A DNA stretch of 64,000 nt from Lactiplantibacillus nangangensis (GCF_005405065.1 NZ_BJDI01000001.1:186001-250000), one strand, 5' to 3'. Positions 9,407 to 18,228 are shown, counted from the stretch's first letter. Translations and numbers: made by a program. The notes: generated by a model from the sequence alone, not told the origin.

Positions 9407-9494
9407 TTTACTAAAACTTATGCTATTATTTTAGGTGAACGTTAGCAACAAAAGGTTGAAATAATGTTTTTAGTTTAGTTTAGCGTTAGTAAAT
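9407..9494. promoter_or_regulatory. LacI-type operator region between divergent sugar operons
   Basis: TTTACTAAA (9407-9415) lies close to the isomerase operon start. A composite motif TGTTTTTAGTTTAG, 7-base spacer, TTAGTAAAT occupies 9465-9494 just before lacI. The same composite with the same spacer recurs at 10537-10566 before the GH140-like gene. TTTACTAAA and TTAGTAAA are inverted relative to each other. I infer that the adjacent LacI protein binds here and controls both arms. Confidence 0.6.
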
Positions 9495-9518
9495 AAATTT
9501 AGAATTGGGATGGTCTTA

Positions 9519-10535
9519 ATGACAATGAAAATGGATGATATCGCACGAATCGCCAACGTTTCTCGCTCAGCAGTCTCGCTAGCACTCAATGGTAAAGAAG
9601 GCGTTAGTAAGGAAACCCGAGCAAAAATTTTTAAAGTAATCGATGAATATAACTACAAGCCATTACGAAAGAATCGTCGAAACACTAACCATGAGTTAGC
9701 AAATGTAAATTTATTAGCCATCAAATCTTCTGGGCTAGTTGGTAAAAACTATCGCTCACTACCATTTTTTGATAGTTTGATTTCTGCACTGTCCGAACGC
9801 ATTAGCAATGCTGGTGGTGCCTTACAGATCACAACCGTTGATATCAACACATTGAGTCAATCATTAAGTGATCTATCTGAAAAAGCTGGCTCGACTGGAA
9901 CGATTGTTCTAGCAACAGACCTAACTGCCGATCAGATTCAACTCATTCAAGGGCAATTAACCAACGTTGTCTTCATTGACACTTACTATCACAATATCAA
10001 GGCTGACTTCGTAACCATGGATAATTATCAAGGCGCCTATGATGCGGGCTTGTTCATGTTGGCACAAGGCTATCAAAAGATTGGTTACGTCGCTTCTGAT
10101 AAGCTAGTCAGCAATTTTAGAATGCGCCGCCAAGGTTTTAAAGATGCATTGGCAACTCAAAACTTAGCGGTTGATAATCGTCATTTTTATACGATTTCCC
10201 CAACTGAACTTGATCCTCGTGGGCTAAACATTCATCAAATTATGGATAAAGATGCGCCAGATGCCATCTTTTGTGAAGATGATTATATCGCCACTCGTCT
10301 AATTAAAAGCTGTCTGAATGCCCATATTGATATACCAAAAGAATTAGGCATCATGGGCTTTGATGATATTTACGAAGGTACTTTATTAACGCCAGAACTA
10401 ACAACCGTTCACGTTCCAATCCAACAAATTACCGACCAAGCCATTCGACAATTGTCTGGTCAAGTGTTTAATCAGAACTGGGAACCTCAAAAAACATTAA
10501 TTGCTACGAGAGTGGTTGCACGAAAATCACTTTAA
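9519..10535 (+). CDS. LacI-family transcriptional regulator
   Basis: A repressor of about 338 residues. The N-terminal LacI helix-turn-helix is clear (MDDIARIANVSRSAVSLALN, then hinge-proximal YNYKP), followed by a periplasmic-binding effector domain that ends in a typical IGFDDIYEG-like stretch (MGFDDIYEGTLLTPELTTV). The start is ambiguous: in-frame ATGs occur at 9510, 9519, 9525 and 9531, and I chose 9519 with GGGATGG upstream. It sits between the catabolic operon and the GH140-PTS genes, and repeated motifs flank it on both sides. It is very likely the local regulator, with a pentose or its phosphate as the probable inducer. Confidence 0.88.
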   Translation: MTMKMDDIARIANVSRSAVSLALNGKEGVSKETRAKIFKVIDEYNYKPLRKNRRNTNHELANVNLLAIKSSGLVGKNYRSLPFFDSLISALSERISNAGGALQITTVDINTLSQSLSDLSEKAGSTGTIVLATDLTADQIQLIQGQLTNVVFIDTYYHNIKADFVTMDNYQGAYDAGLFMLAQGYQKIGYVASDKLVSNFRMRRQGFKDALATQNLAVDNRHFYTISPTELDPRGLNIHQIMDKDAPDAIFCEDDYIATRLIKSCLNAHIDIPKELGIMGFDDIYEGTLLTPELTTVHVPIQQITDQAIRQLSGQVFNQNWEPQKTLIATRVVARKSL

Positions 10536-10536
10536 T

Positions 10537-10587
10537 TGTTTTTAGTTTAGCTCTGTTTTAGTAAATTAATATTGAAACGTTACTAAA
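10537..10587 (+). promoter_or_regulatory. Second copy of the composite LacI-type operator
   Basis: TGTTTTTAGTTTAG, 7 bases, TTAGTAAAT (10537-10566) repeats the 9465-9494 motif with identical spacing. GTTACTAAA follows at 10579-10587, making an inverted pair with TTTAGTAAA (10557-10565). It lies between lacI and the GH140-like gene, so the glycosidase and PTS can be controlled separately from lacI. Confidence 0.6.
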
Positions 10588-10645
10588 GGCATGTTAAGTT
10601 ATGAACGTAGACAAAAGAAAGCGTATTCGCAAGGGGCGTGAAATA

Positions 10646-11923
10646 ATGTTATCGGTTCGCAATCATCAAATTTATCAAAATTCAAAGCCTTTCTTTTACT
10701 TTGCTGACACCTGTTGGAGTGCTTTTACCAACATTGCAAAAACTGATTGGAATTATTATTTAGATTATCGTGAACAACAAGGATTCAACGTTGTTCAAAT
10801 CAACTTATTAAAGCAATGGGATGCCAGTGGAAACGACTTGAACATTTACCCATTCGCCATCACCAAAAATGACAGCGGTTACACTTTCGACTATTCCAAA
10901 ATCAACACGGCTTATTTTGACCGTGCTGAGGAAATGTTAGCTAATGTGCAAGCACATCATATGATTCCCGCACTAGTTTTACTGTGGGCTAACTATGTTC
11001 CAGATACTTGGGCTTCTCATATTGCACGTAATAACCTTTTTACTTTTAAGGACTTAAGTCACTATGTCGCCTACGTTACAAAACGGTTTAAAAAATTTGA
11101 TCCAATCTATTTCGTAAGTGGCGATACAGACTTTAACACTGAAAAGACGATTAATTATTATCGTGAAGTTTTAAAAACGGCCAAAGAAAATGATCCTGAC
11201 GCATTGTATTCATTTCATATTAAAGGTCGTTTTAGTGATGTACCAGAAGAGTTCTTGGACCAAATGGACTTCTTTAGTTATCAATCAGGTCACAATATCG
11301 ATGGTCAGGCTACTGCATATACAATTCCGTTAGCCGAGCGAGCGAAGTTTGACGGGCCAATGATTAATACAGAACCATGTTACGACCAAATTAGTTACAG
11401 TCGTCAAAAATATGGGCGTTTCAGTCCACATGATGTTCGAACCGCAGCTTGGTCATCCGTGCTAGCTGGTGCTAATGCAGGAATTACTTACGGTGCACAC
11501 GGTATCTGGAGTTGGCATCACACTGGTGCTAGCTTTGGAATTGTCGCTGGTGAAGGGTTTGATGTCCCTTTTGATTGGCATGATGCCTTACGCTTTCGAG
11601 GTGCCAACGATTTAGCTTTCTTAAAGCAAATCATGACAACAACTTTTCCAAGTGGTTGTAACCCTACTGGTAAAACGTTGAATGACACTGTACAAATTCA
11701 ATCAGCCACTAACGATACTCAAACGAGCTACCTAATTTATTTACCAACTAATACTGAATTAGACGTTACACCATTAGGATTGAATCAAGAAAATTCTAAA
11801 ATTACCATCTGGGATCCACAAACTCATTTAGAAAAACAAGGTCACTGGATTTCGTCAACTCGAATCGGTCTATCAACTTGTTTAGAAGATGTTCTAATTA
11901 AAATTAATAAACGGGAGGGTTAA
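10646..11923 (+). CDS. DUF4038/GH140-like glycoside hydrolase, candidate apiosidase
   Basis: A protein of about 425 residues with the DUF4038 pattern of GH140 enzymes, whose founding member removes apiose from rhamnogalacturonan II. Visible landmarks are FFYFADTCWSAF near residue 17, the barrel segment GFNVVQINLLKQW, IYFVSGDTDF (Asp160) and PMINTEPCYD (Glu243). The last two are candidate catalytic acids. There is no signal peptide, so it should act in the cytoplasm on a glycoside brought in by the adjacent PTS. The chosen ATG 10646 has AAGGGG nine bases upstream; an earlier ATG at 10601 lacks a ribosome site. The PTS gene starts five bases after its stop. Another glycosidase specificity is possible. 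Confidence 0.78.
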   Translation: MLSVRNHQIYQNSKPFFYFADTCWSAFTNIAKTDWNYYLDYREQQGFNVVQINLLKQWDASGNDLNIYPFAITKNDSGYTFDYSKINTAYFDRAEEMLANVQAHHMIPALVLLWANYVPDTWASHIARNNLFTFKDLSHYVAYVTKRFKKFDPIYFVSGDTDFNTEKTINYYREVLKTAKENDPDALYSFHIKGRFSDVPEEFLDQMDFFSYQSGHNIDGQATAYTIPLAERAKFDGPMINTEPCYDQISYSRQKYGRFSPHDVRTAAWSSVLAGANAGITYGAHGIWSWHHTGASFGIVAGEGFDVPFDWHDALRFRGANDLAFLKQIMTTTFPSGCNPTGKTLNDTVQIQSATNDTQTSYLIYLPTNTELDVTPLGLNQENSKITIWDPQTHLEKQGHWISSTRIGLSTCLEDVLIKINKREG

Positions 11924-11928
11924 TTATT

Positions 11929-13824
11929 ATGAAAGATAAAGACCTAGCAAAATCGATTGTCTCACTAGTAGGTGGCGTCGATAATGTTAAAAGCTTAGTT
12001 CATTGCGTTACTAGACTGCGCTTTAAGCTTAAAGATGAAAGCATTGCTGATACTGATGCAATTAAAGATTTGGATGGTGTCATGACCGTTGTAAAAAGTG
12101 GCGGTCAATACCAAGTTGTTATTGGAGACAAGGTTGATGATATCTACAATCAAGTGATGCCACTGTTGTGTAACATTTCAACAACCGAATCAACTGATGA
12201 TGATGACAAAGACACCAGTTTCTGGAATAAGGCTGTGGCACTATTATCTTCACTATTTATGCCAGTCTTAGGTGTTTTAGCCGCTTCTGGTGTTTTGAAA
12301 GGACTACTGGCCTTATGTACTGCTACCGGTTGGCTCACTGCTAAATCAGGAACCTACATGATCTTATACGCTGCATCCGATGCTATTTTCTATTTCTTAC
12401 CAATTATTTTGGGATTTGCAGCTGGAAACACTTTCAAAACCAATCCATATTTAACTGCAGTCATCGGTGGTGCTTTAGTCTACCCAAGTATGGTTAGTGC
12501 CTACACAGCTAAAACTAGCCTAACCTTTTTAGGAGCACCAGTTATTTTAATGAATTATGTTCAAACACTAATTCCAATCATTGCAGCTGCTTGGTTGCTA
12601 TCCTTAGTCAGCAAATTACTAAAAGCTAAATTACCGAAATCATTACAAATGATTTTTGTACCATTACTGAGTTTGGTAATCGTCGTTCCAGCAACCTTCT
12701 TGGTCGTAGGACCAATCACTAGTATGTTAAGTACTTGGCTAGCTGATGCAGTTCTCTGGGTTTACGGCATTGCACCAGTTGTTGCGGGATTTGTTTTAGC
12801 CGGAATTTGGCAATTAGCTGTTTTACTTGGCTTACATTGGGCCTTCATTCCGATTTTCCTAAATAATATTGCTACTAAAGGTTACGACCCAATTGACGCA
12901 ATGTTATTCTGCACTGTTTTTGGTCAAGTTGGTGCCGCATTAGCGCTAACCATCAAGGCTAAAGATCCAAAATTCAAAGAATTGGCCGCTTCAGCGACAT
13001 TATCAGGGATTCTCGGAATTACTGAACCTATTATTTACGGTGTCACAATTACTCATAAGAAATCCTTCGTAATGGCCTCAATCGGTTCAGCATTTGGTGG
13101 TGCAATTGCAGGATTTTCAAGTGCCAAGATGTACGGCGGTTTTGCGCCTGGTGGTATCTTCGGGATTCCAATGTTCATGGGCAAAAATGGTTTTGATAGT
13201 TCCTTTATCGGGTTCCTAATCTCATTGGTTGTTGCTTTCGGTGTTGCTTTTGCCTTAAGTATGGTATTTGGTGAAGTTGTTAAGCCTAAACCAGTTATAG
13301 CAAAGAAGCTCAACGTTGCAGTCAAAGCCAGTGAAGTTGGCTCACCATTAGTTGGTCAAACAATGCCATTATCCGCCGTTAAAGATGAAGTTTTCTCAAC
13401 TGGAATGATGGGTAAAGGATTAGCTATCCTACCTACCACTGGCGAGGTACATGCACCATTTGATGGCCAAGTCGTCTCAGTCTTTCCCACTAAACATGCG
13501 ATTGGCTTAAAATCCAACACTGGCATTGAATTACTCATCCATTTAGGACTAGATACCGTCAACCTGAAAGGTGAACATTTCGATACTCAGGTTAAGGTTA
13601 ACGACATTGTTAAAGCCGGTGACTTATTAGAAACCTTTGATATCAAAGCTATTGAAGCAGACGGATATGATATGACAGTACCTATCATTGTCACTAACAC
13701 TAAAGAATTTAATTCAATTAAAACTGTCAGTTTAGGCAATAATGTTAATTTCGGTGATGAAATTTTAAGTACCACTGTTTCTGAAACTGGAAATGAAAAA
13801 TCTGAATCACTTCAACAAGCGTAA
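11929..13824 (+). CDS. Beta-glucoside-type PTS EIIBCA transporter
   Basis: A 631-residue fused sugar phosphotransferase. It has an EIIB domain with phosphocysteine Cys26 (LVHCVTRLRF), a multi-helix EIIC domain (residues ~100-440, including GITEPIIYGVT) and an EIIA domain at the C-terminus with the active His in ELLIHLGLDTV. This domain order is that of the beta-glucoside and sucrose class. GGGAGGG precedes ATG 11929. It would import and phosphorylate a beta-glycoside that the neighbouring GH140-like enzyme then cleaves, releasing apiose and a phosphorylated sugar or aglycone glycoside. The substrate is inferred. A terminator follows. Confidence 0.93.
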   Translation: MKDKDLAKSIVSLVGGVDNVKSLVHCVTRLRFKLKDESIADTDAIKDLDGVMTVVKSGGQYQVVIGDKVDDIYNQVMPLLCNISTTESTDDDDKDTSFWNKAVALLSSLFMPVLGVLAASGVLKGLLALCTATGWLTAKSGTYMILYAASDAIFYFLPIILGFAAGNTFKTNPYLTAVIGGALVYPSMVSAYTAKTSLTFLGAPVILMNYVQTLIPIIAAAWLLSLVSKLLKAKLPKSLQMIFVPLLSLVIVVPATFLVVGPITSMLSTWLADAVLWVYGIAPVVAGFVLAGIWQLAVLLGLHWAFIPIFLNNIATKGYDPIDAMLFCTVFGQVGAALALTIKAKDPKFKELAASATLSGILGITEPIIYGVTITHKKSFVMASIGSAFGGAIAGFSSAKMYGGFAPGGIFGIPMFMGKNGFDSSFIGFLISLVVAFGVAFALSMVFGEVVKPKPVIAKKLNVAVKASEVGSPLVGQTMPLSAVKDEVFSTGMMGKGLAILPTTGEVHAPFDGQVVSVFPTKHAIGLKSNTGIELLIHLGLDTVNLKGEHFDTQVKVNDIVKAGDLLETFDIKAIEADGYDMTVPIIVTNTKEFNSIKTVSLGNNVNFGDEILSTTVSETGNEKSESLQQA

Positions 13825-13830
13825 TCACGA

Positions 13831-13859
13831 GAGTCTGGATCTTTGTCCAGGCTCTTTTT
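13831..13859 (+). terminator. Terminator after the PTS gene
   Basis: A 9-bp stem (GAGTCTGGA with TCCAGGCTC, one G-T pair) with a 6-base loop is followed by five T. Confidence 0.9.
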
Positions 13860-13974
13860 GCTTACCGTGTATTTCATCAATTCAGGTTTCAGATGTACAA
13901 ACTTGTAATTACATCCGACAACTTGTATACTACCCTTGTAGTCATATTCGCATGACATCAATTGGAGGCTTAAA

Positions 13975-14301
13975 ATGAAAACTAAAACTAGAAAACAAGG
14001 TAATTCAATAACATTAACCGTCCCAAGTACATTCAACATTGCTGCTGGTGTTACTGTGGAACCTGAACTAACCACCGATGGCATTTTTTATCGCTTCGTT
14101 GAAGAGAATCCGATTCTAAATTTTGACGCAGAGATCCTAACCGATTTAATCGCCGAGGAAACTCCTAGCTACAAACTAGTAGATGAATTTAAAAAGCGCC
14201 AACAAGCCATTCCACAGGCACTCAAACAAATTGAGCAAGAAACCTTAGCAAACGAATCGCCTATGACTAAGGAACAGTTAAAAAAAGATATTGGCTTATG
14301 A
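13975..14301 (+). CDS. AbrB/MazE-like antitoxin, apparently orphaned
   Basis: A 108-residue protein with an AbrB/MazE swapped-hairpin N-terminus (MKTKTRKQGNSITLTVP) and a charged helical C-terminal half that would neutralise a toxin. GGAGG precedes ATG 13975. Short palindromes such as TACAAACTTGTA (13897-13908) lie upstream, as is common for autoregulated toxin-antitoxin promoters. The toxin gene that should follow is destroyed by frameshifts. The intact antitoxin may persist as a DNA-binding protein or as an anti-addiction module. Confidence 0.8.
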   Translation: MKTKTRKQGNSITLTVPSTFNIAAGVTVEPELTTDGIFYRFVEENPILNFDAEILTDLIAEETPSYKLVDEFKKRQQAIPQALKQIEQETLANESPMTKEQLKKDIGL

Positions 14302-14531
14302 GGTTGTTCCTTCCCATCAAGTTAAAAGCTATTTAAAAAAGTTAAAGGAACTGAACTCAAACAAGCCTTTACAACCATTATTTACGATTTAATTGCAATT
14401 ACACCAACCGCCGGTAACCAAAAGAAAGGTGACCTCGCTGGTATTTACGTTCAATTACTTGACTGCTGAAATGCTCAAGTAACCATCACTGGCTAAATTG
14501 TTCCTGTATACCATATCGGTGTTCTAGCCGG
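14298..14531 (+). pseudogene. RelE/ParE-type toxin gene remnant
   Basis: Translation across frames recovers a toxin-like sequence. EVVPSHQVKSYLKKLK runs from 14300, then a shifted frame gives ELKQAFTTIIYDLIA, then TPTAGNQKKGDLAGIY, then a stop, and later IVPV and VLAG near 14530. This order matches the RelE/ParE toxins that usually partner MazE-like antitoxins in lactobacilli. At least one frameshift at the start, another near 14352 and a nonsense codon near 14467 mean no functional product. The remnant ends where the group II intron fragment begins. Confidence 0.75.
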
Positions 14532-14532
14532 G

Positions 14533-14819
14533 GACTTGTAAATCAGGTCCCTCCTGGTAAGCGTGATAGCTTTCGTACCATGCAACTGTTGGCTTTACTT
14601 TCATTATCTTCGAGTAATATTAGATTTCAGCTTATTTGGCAACTTCGTCCAAATAAGGCTAGCCTTGTCGCCACTTCTTATTCATCAGTTCAGTACTTTG
14701 TTTTAGGCTTACTTCAGATTCCGTCTTGCGGCAGATACCCTTGCCTTCAACTCGTGGATCTGACTACTGCGGCCCACAGCGGACTCACACCGCCTAGTTA
14801 TCACCCATGCCGGGTGTAC
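14533..14819 (-). mobile_element. Group IIC intron fragment (domain I only)
   Basis: Read on the minus strand, the segment starts GTACACCCGGCATGGGTG right after a terminator T-run. It continues through the conserved domain I landmarks GTGAGTCCGC, GAAGGCAAGGGTATC, GGAATCTGAAGTAAGC and finally CTTACCAGGAGGGACCTG. This series closely follows, as I recall it, the Oceanobacillus group IIC intron. Class C introns characteristically insert just downstream of rho-independent terminators, exactly as here. The reverse transcriptase and domains II-VI are absent, and the 5' splice signal GTGYG is changed to GTACA, so it is a dead fragment. Its inner end abuts the toxin remnant. Confidence 0.82.
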
Positions 14820-14859
14820 AAAAAATTGACTTGAGTAAAAAACAATTACTCAAGCCAAT
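14820..14859 (-). terminator. Terminator of the PTS-ula-araD operon
   Basis: On the minus strand a 13-bp stem (TTGGCTTGAGTAA with TTACTCAAGTCAA, one G-T pair) and a 7-base loop are followed by seven T. The intron fragment begins immediately after the last T. Confidence 0.9.
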
Positions 14860-14872
14860 CTACCAGTTCTTT

Positions 14873-15604
14873 TTACAAAATATGTTCATGCGTCATTGAT
14901 TTGGGGTTACTTTGACCATAATAAGCGTTATCACCGTGCTTGCGATAGTAATGTTTATCCAATAAATATTGTGGTACTGAAGGGTCAGTATGCCCTGATA
15001 ATTGCATGGTATGATATGCCGTTTCAGCGACAACTTCCAACACCTTCGCATTATAAACTGCTTTATCCGGAGTTGCCCCCCAAGTAAATGGGCCATGATC
15101 TTGTACTAAGACACCTGGTACAGCATCTGTATCCAATTGATATTTTTTAAACGTTTCAACAATAACACGGCCGGTGTTTCCCTCATAATCATCGGTAATT
15201 TGTTCCCGACTGAGTTGTGGTGTCACTGGTACAGGGCCATAGAAAGTATCTGCATGCGTGGTTCCACAAGCGGGTACATCCATTCCAGCCTGCGCAAAGG
15301 AAACTGCCCATGGTGAATGAGTATGGACAATACCGCCAATTTCAGGAAATTCACGGTATAAAATTGCATGCGTTGGCGTATCGCTAGAGGGATTCAACTC
15401 GCCCTCAACAATCTGACCGTCCAAATCTACCACGACCATGTCATTCGGTTTCAATTTATCATAGGCGACACCGCTTGGTTTAATGACAAATAGCTCTTTA
15501 TCACGATCAATACCGCTCACATTTCCCCATGTGAATGTTACCAAATTTAACTTTGGTAATTGCATATTCGCCTCATAGACTTCTTGTTTCAACGTTTCAA
15601 GCAT
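14873..15604 (-). CDS. araD: L-ribulose-5-phosphate 4-epimerase
   Basis: A 243-residue class II aldolase-fold epimerase that interconverts L-ribulose 5-phosphate and D-xylulose 5-phosphate. Zinc ligands lie in [12 protein letters not shown], with a third His in the later HTMQLSG stretch; [20 protein letters not shown] and [11 protein letters not shown] are typical. The chosen ATG 15604 has GGAGG upstream; a longer in-frame extension is only an overlap with ulaE. It overlaps ulaE by eight bases and is the last gene of the operon. Here it would finish the route from L-xylulose 5-phosphate via L-ribulose 5-phosphate. Confidence 0.95.
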   Translation of the reverse strand: MLETLKQEVYEANMQLPKLNLVTFTWGNVSGIDRDKELFVIKPSGVAYDKLKPNDMVVVDLDGQIVEGELNPSSDTPTHAILYREFPEIGGIVHTHSPWAVSFAQAGMDVPACGTTHADTFYGPVPVTPQLSREQITDDYEGNTGRVIVETFKKYQLDTDAVPGVLVQDHGPFTWGATPDKAVYNAKVLEVVAETAYHTMQLSGHTDPSVPQYLLDKHYYRKHGDNAYYGQSNPKSMTHEHIL

Positions 15605-16460
15605 GATCGTCAACCTCCGTTTCAGCCTTTGCAAATACCTCGTCAATAAATTGCTTAGCCACTTTGATTTCCTTAACTGGGTTTGAGCTTGTCTCACTCC
15701 ACATCTCAATCATGTAAGGACCATTGTACCCCAATGACTTCAATATTCTTAAACAGCCAACGAAGTCAACAGCACCCTCACCAAACGGTACATTTTTAAA
15801 TTTACCTGGGAAATCACCATGAACTGGTAATGTATCCTTTAAATGAACCGCAGCAATATTATCAATGCCATGTTCCAACTCGTAACCAACATCATTTTCT
15901 GGCCAAGCAGATAAATTACCGATATCCGGGTAGGCTTGTAACCAAGGACTATGAATCAACGTCTTAATATGTTGAACCTTGGAGATTGAATTAATAAACG
16001 GATCATCCATGATTTCAATTGAAAGCATAACTTCATATTTTTCAGCCATTTTGACACATTTAGTCAAGTTTTGTAGAAACAATTGCCGAGTTAGGGGTGA
16101 CTTATCTTCATAATAAACATCATAACCGGCTAATTGGATATTTCTAATGCCAAGTCGAGAAGCAAGTTTAATCGCTTTTAACATCATTGACAACGCCGTC
16201 TCGCGACTTTTAAGCTGCAGTGACCCTAGTGGGAACCGCCGATGACCACTTAAACACATCGATAAGATTGGCAAATTATTACGAACAATGGCTTGATGTA
16301 CAGCCTCAACTTCATTACTATCCCAGTCTAATCGTGCTAAGCGTTCATCACTTTCATCAACTGACATTTCAACGAAATCAAACCCCAAGTCTTTCGCCAA
16401 TTTTAATTTCTGATTCCAGTCCATTTGATGTGGTAAAGCTTTTTCATAGATTCCAAGCAT
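15597..16460 (-). CDS. ulaE: L-xylulose-5-phosphate 3-epimerase (UlaE/SgbU type)
   Basis: A 287-residue TIM-barrel epimerase of the xylose-isomerase-like family. Family stretches include [20 protein letters not shown] near residue 25, [12 protein letters not shown] and IEMWSE near the end. It converts L-xylulose 5-phosphate to L-ribulose 5-phosphate between UlaD and AraD. Both neighbours are present in order and its 3' end overlaps araD by eight bases, which indicates coupled expression. Confidence in the enzyme family is high; the metabolite entering the pathway is less certain because no UlaG lactonase is present in the window. Confidence 0.93.
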   Translation of the reverse strand: MLGIYEKALPHQMDWNQKLKLAKDLGFDFVEMSVDESDERLARLDWDSNEVEAVHQAIVRNNLPILSMCLSGHRRFPLGSLQLKSRETALSMMLKAIKLASRLGIRNIQLAGYDVYYEDKSPLTRQLFLQNLTKCVKMAEKYEVMLSIEIMDDPFINSISKVQHIKTLIHSPWLQAYPDIGNLSAWPENDVGYELEHGIDNIAAVHLKDTLPVHGDFPGKFKNVPFGEGAVDFVGCLRILKSLGYNGPYMIEMWSETSSNPVKEIKVAKQFIDEVFAKAETEVDDHA

Positions 16461-16465
16461 TTATA

Positions 16466-17104
16466 TCAGCCCCAATACTTGGTTATTTCATCCCGTAATG
16501 CTTTTGCAGCAGCATGTGGATCATCTTGACCAGTAATTGCTCGACCAGCAATAAATGTAAAGACAGGAACACCTTTAAAGAGTTTCAAGGTATCAACGGT
16601 TAAACCACCAGTAACTGAAACTTTAAATCCCATATCAATTAGCTTTTTAACAACTGATAAATCTTTTTCGCCCCAAACTTCACCAGCCAATAAAGCATCT
16701 CGGCTTTGATGATAGACAGCTTGATCAATCCCAATCTCACGCCACTTTTTGGCTTGATCCCAAGTCCAATCGCCATACAATTCAACTTGTAAGTCATTCA
16801 ATTCTTTCTTAGCAGCTTGCATCGTTGGGATCGTTGCACAACAAATCATTGTCATCCAATCAGCGCCAGCATCTTTACTGTGTTTTGCCACAGTTCCACC
16901 AGCATCTGCACACTTAGTATCAGAAACGACAATCTTATCTGGGAACATATGCCGTAAACAACGGACTGCTTTAACACCCTCTTGTAATTGTAAAATAGTT
17001 CCAGCTTCAACAACATCAACTTCAGGACCAGCCTGTTTGACAATTCCAAGTGCGTCTTCCAAAGAATCCTGATCCAAAGCAATTTGTAAATTTGGTCTAG
17101 TCAT
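16466..17104 (-). CDS. ulaD: 3-keto-L-gulonate-6-phosphate decarboxylase (UlaD/SgbH type)
   Basis: A 212-residue orotidine-monophosphate-decarboxylase-suprafamily enzyme. It has LQIALDQDSLEDAL at the start, the Lys and Asp of VVSDTKCADAG in the active site, ELYGDWTWDQAKKW, and VTGGLTVDTL with AGRAITG near the C-terminus for phosphate binding. It produces L-xylulose 5-phosphate and carbon dioxide. ATG 17104 has AGGAG ten bases upstream; an in-frame TTG at 17113 is too close to that site. It sits between PTS IIC and ulaE. Hexulose-6-phosphate synthases are in the same family, but the ulaE and araD context favours the decarboxylase. Confidence 0.92.
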   Translation of the reverse strand: MTRPNLQIALDQDSLEDALGIVKQAGPEVDVVEAGTILQLQEGVKAVRCLRHMFPDKIVVSDTKCADAGGTVAKHSKDAGADWMTMICCATIPTMQAAKKELNDLQVELYGDWTWDQAKKWREIGIDQAVYHQSRDALLAGEVWGEKDLSVVKKLIDMGFKVSVTGGLTVDTLKLFKGVPVFTFIAGRAITGQDDPHAAAKALRDEITKYWG

Positions 17105-17124
17105 AACTAACAATCTCCTAATCT

Positions 17125-18189
17125 TTAATCAATATTAATATCGATATCTAAATCATCATGAACTTCTTCTTCTTTAGAGCCTTCCTTTATCTTGGGCTTG
17201 ATTAGGGAAAGCGTTACCCCAGTGATACAAGCACCAATTAGTAGCGCTGCTAAATAGAGGAAGGGATTACTTGCAACTGGAATGGTAAAGATTCCACCTG
17301 AAAGTAATGGTACCGTAACACCCCACGACAAAATCAAGCCATCAGCAATTCCCGATCCTAATACAACTGCAGGTATCACTCGAATCGGGTCTTCAAAGGC
17401 AAACGGCAAGGCACCTTCAGTAACCTGACACATTGACATAATAATTGCAGCTTTCGCATTTTCACGATCAGCTTTCGTATACTTATGTGGTGAGAATAAC
17501 AATACAGAGAGTGCAATCCCCAATGGCGGTGCCATCGCAGCAACGTTTTTACCTGCCGCTGGACCCCAGACGCCTGAAGATGCAAACGCAGTAACAATCG
17601 CAAATGAGATTTTATTAACTGGTCCACCCATATCAAACCCCGTCATACTACCAAGTAAGAATCCAAGTACAAATCTTGAAGCATGATTCATACCCATAAA
17701 GAATTTGACTGCGGCCCCAGTCAATGCGGCTAACGGTGGACCGATGACGTACATAACTAATACTGTCTCTAAAATCCCGCCTAATAATGGAATAATAACT
17801 AATGGCACCATCGACTTAACTGACTTCGGCAACTTCCAACTGTTACACCAGAGAACTAACATCCCAGACGTAATCCCGACAATAATCCCGCCTAAAAAAC
17901 TAGCATTAACCACCGTCGAAAGATAACCACCTAACAAGCCAGGTGCGATTGCCGATTTACCGGCAATCGAATATCCAATCCCAGCAGCCAGAACCGCAAT
18001 CATAATCGAAAAGCCATCATTACCAGCTGCAAGTAGATAATAAGAAAACGAGCCTTTAGTCTCTGTTTCACCTATAATTCGGGCAATTGCGGTACAAAAT
18101 CCAGACATAATGATAAGAGGAATCATATAAGATAATCCACTTAAAAAGTGTCTTTTTAAGTTGTCGATTTTAAATATATCCCGATACAT
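17125..18189 (-). CDS. Fructose-family PTS EIIC membrane component
   Basis: A 354-residue multi-helix permease of the fructose-mannitol PTS superfamily. The conserved GFDMGGPVNKISFAI stretch and EGALPFAFEDPIRVIPA mark the EIIC-Fru fold. The C-terminal tail is short and highly acidic (EEEVHDDLDIDINID). Separate IIA and IIB genes lie just upstream in the operon. The expected ascorbate permease UlaA belongs to an unrelated PTS class, so this operon probably imports a substrate other than ascorbate. The neighbouring enzymes suggest a hexonic acid such as L-gulonate, phosphorylated at C6 on entry. Confidence 0.92.
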   Translation of the reverse strand: MYRDIFKIDNLKRHFLSGLSYMIPLIIMSGFCTAIARIIGETETKGSFSYYLLAAGNDGFSIMIAVLAAGIGYSIAGKSAIAPGLLGGYLSTVVNASFLGGIIVGITSGMLVLWCNSWKLPKSVKSMVPLVIIPLLGGILETVLVMYVIGPPLAALTGAAVKFFMGMNHASRFVLGFLLGSMTGFDMGGPVNKISFAIVTAFASSGVWGPAAGKNVAAMAPPLGIALSVLLFSPHKYTKADRENAKAAIIMSMCQVTEGALPFAFEDPIRVIPAVVLGSGIADGLILSWGVTVPLLSGGIFTIPVASNPFLYLAALLIGACITGVTLSLIKPKIKEGSKEEEVHDDLDIDINID

Positions 18190-18228
18190 GTCCTACCACT
18201 CCTTAAAGTTTATGACACTCAACTAAAA

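Noticed and set aside
14580-14834. 84-residue open frame on the plus strand
   Set aside because: It runs antisense through the group IIC intron domain I fragment, and its composition is that of structured RNA, not protein.
15605-15709. Longer N-terminus for araD
   Set aside because: The extension lies wholly inside ulaE, lacks a ribosome site and is absent from the usual length of the family.
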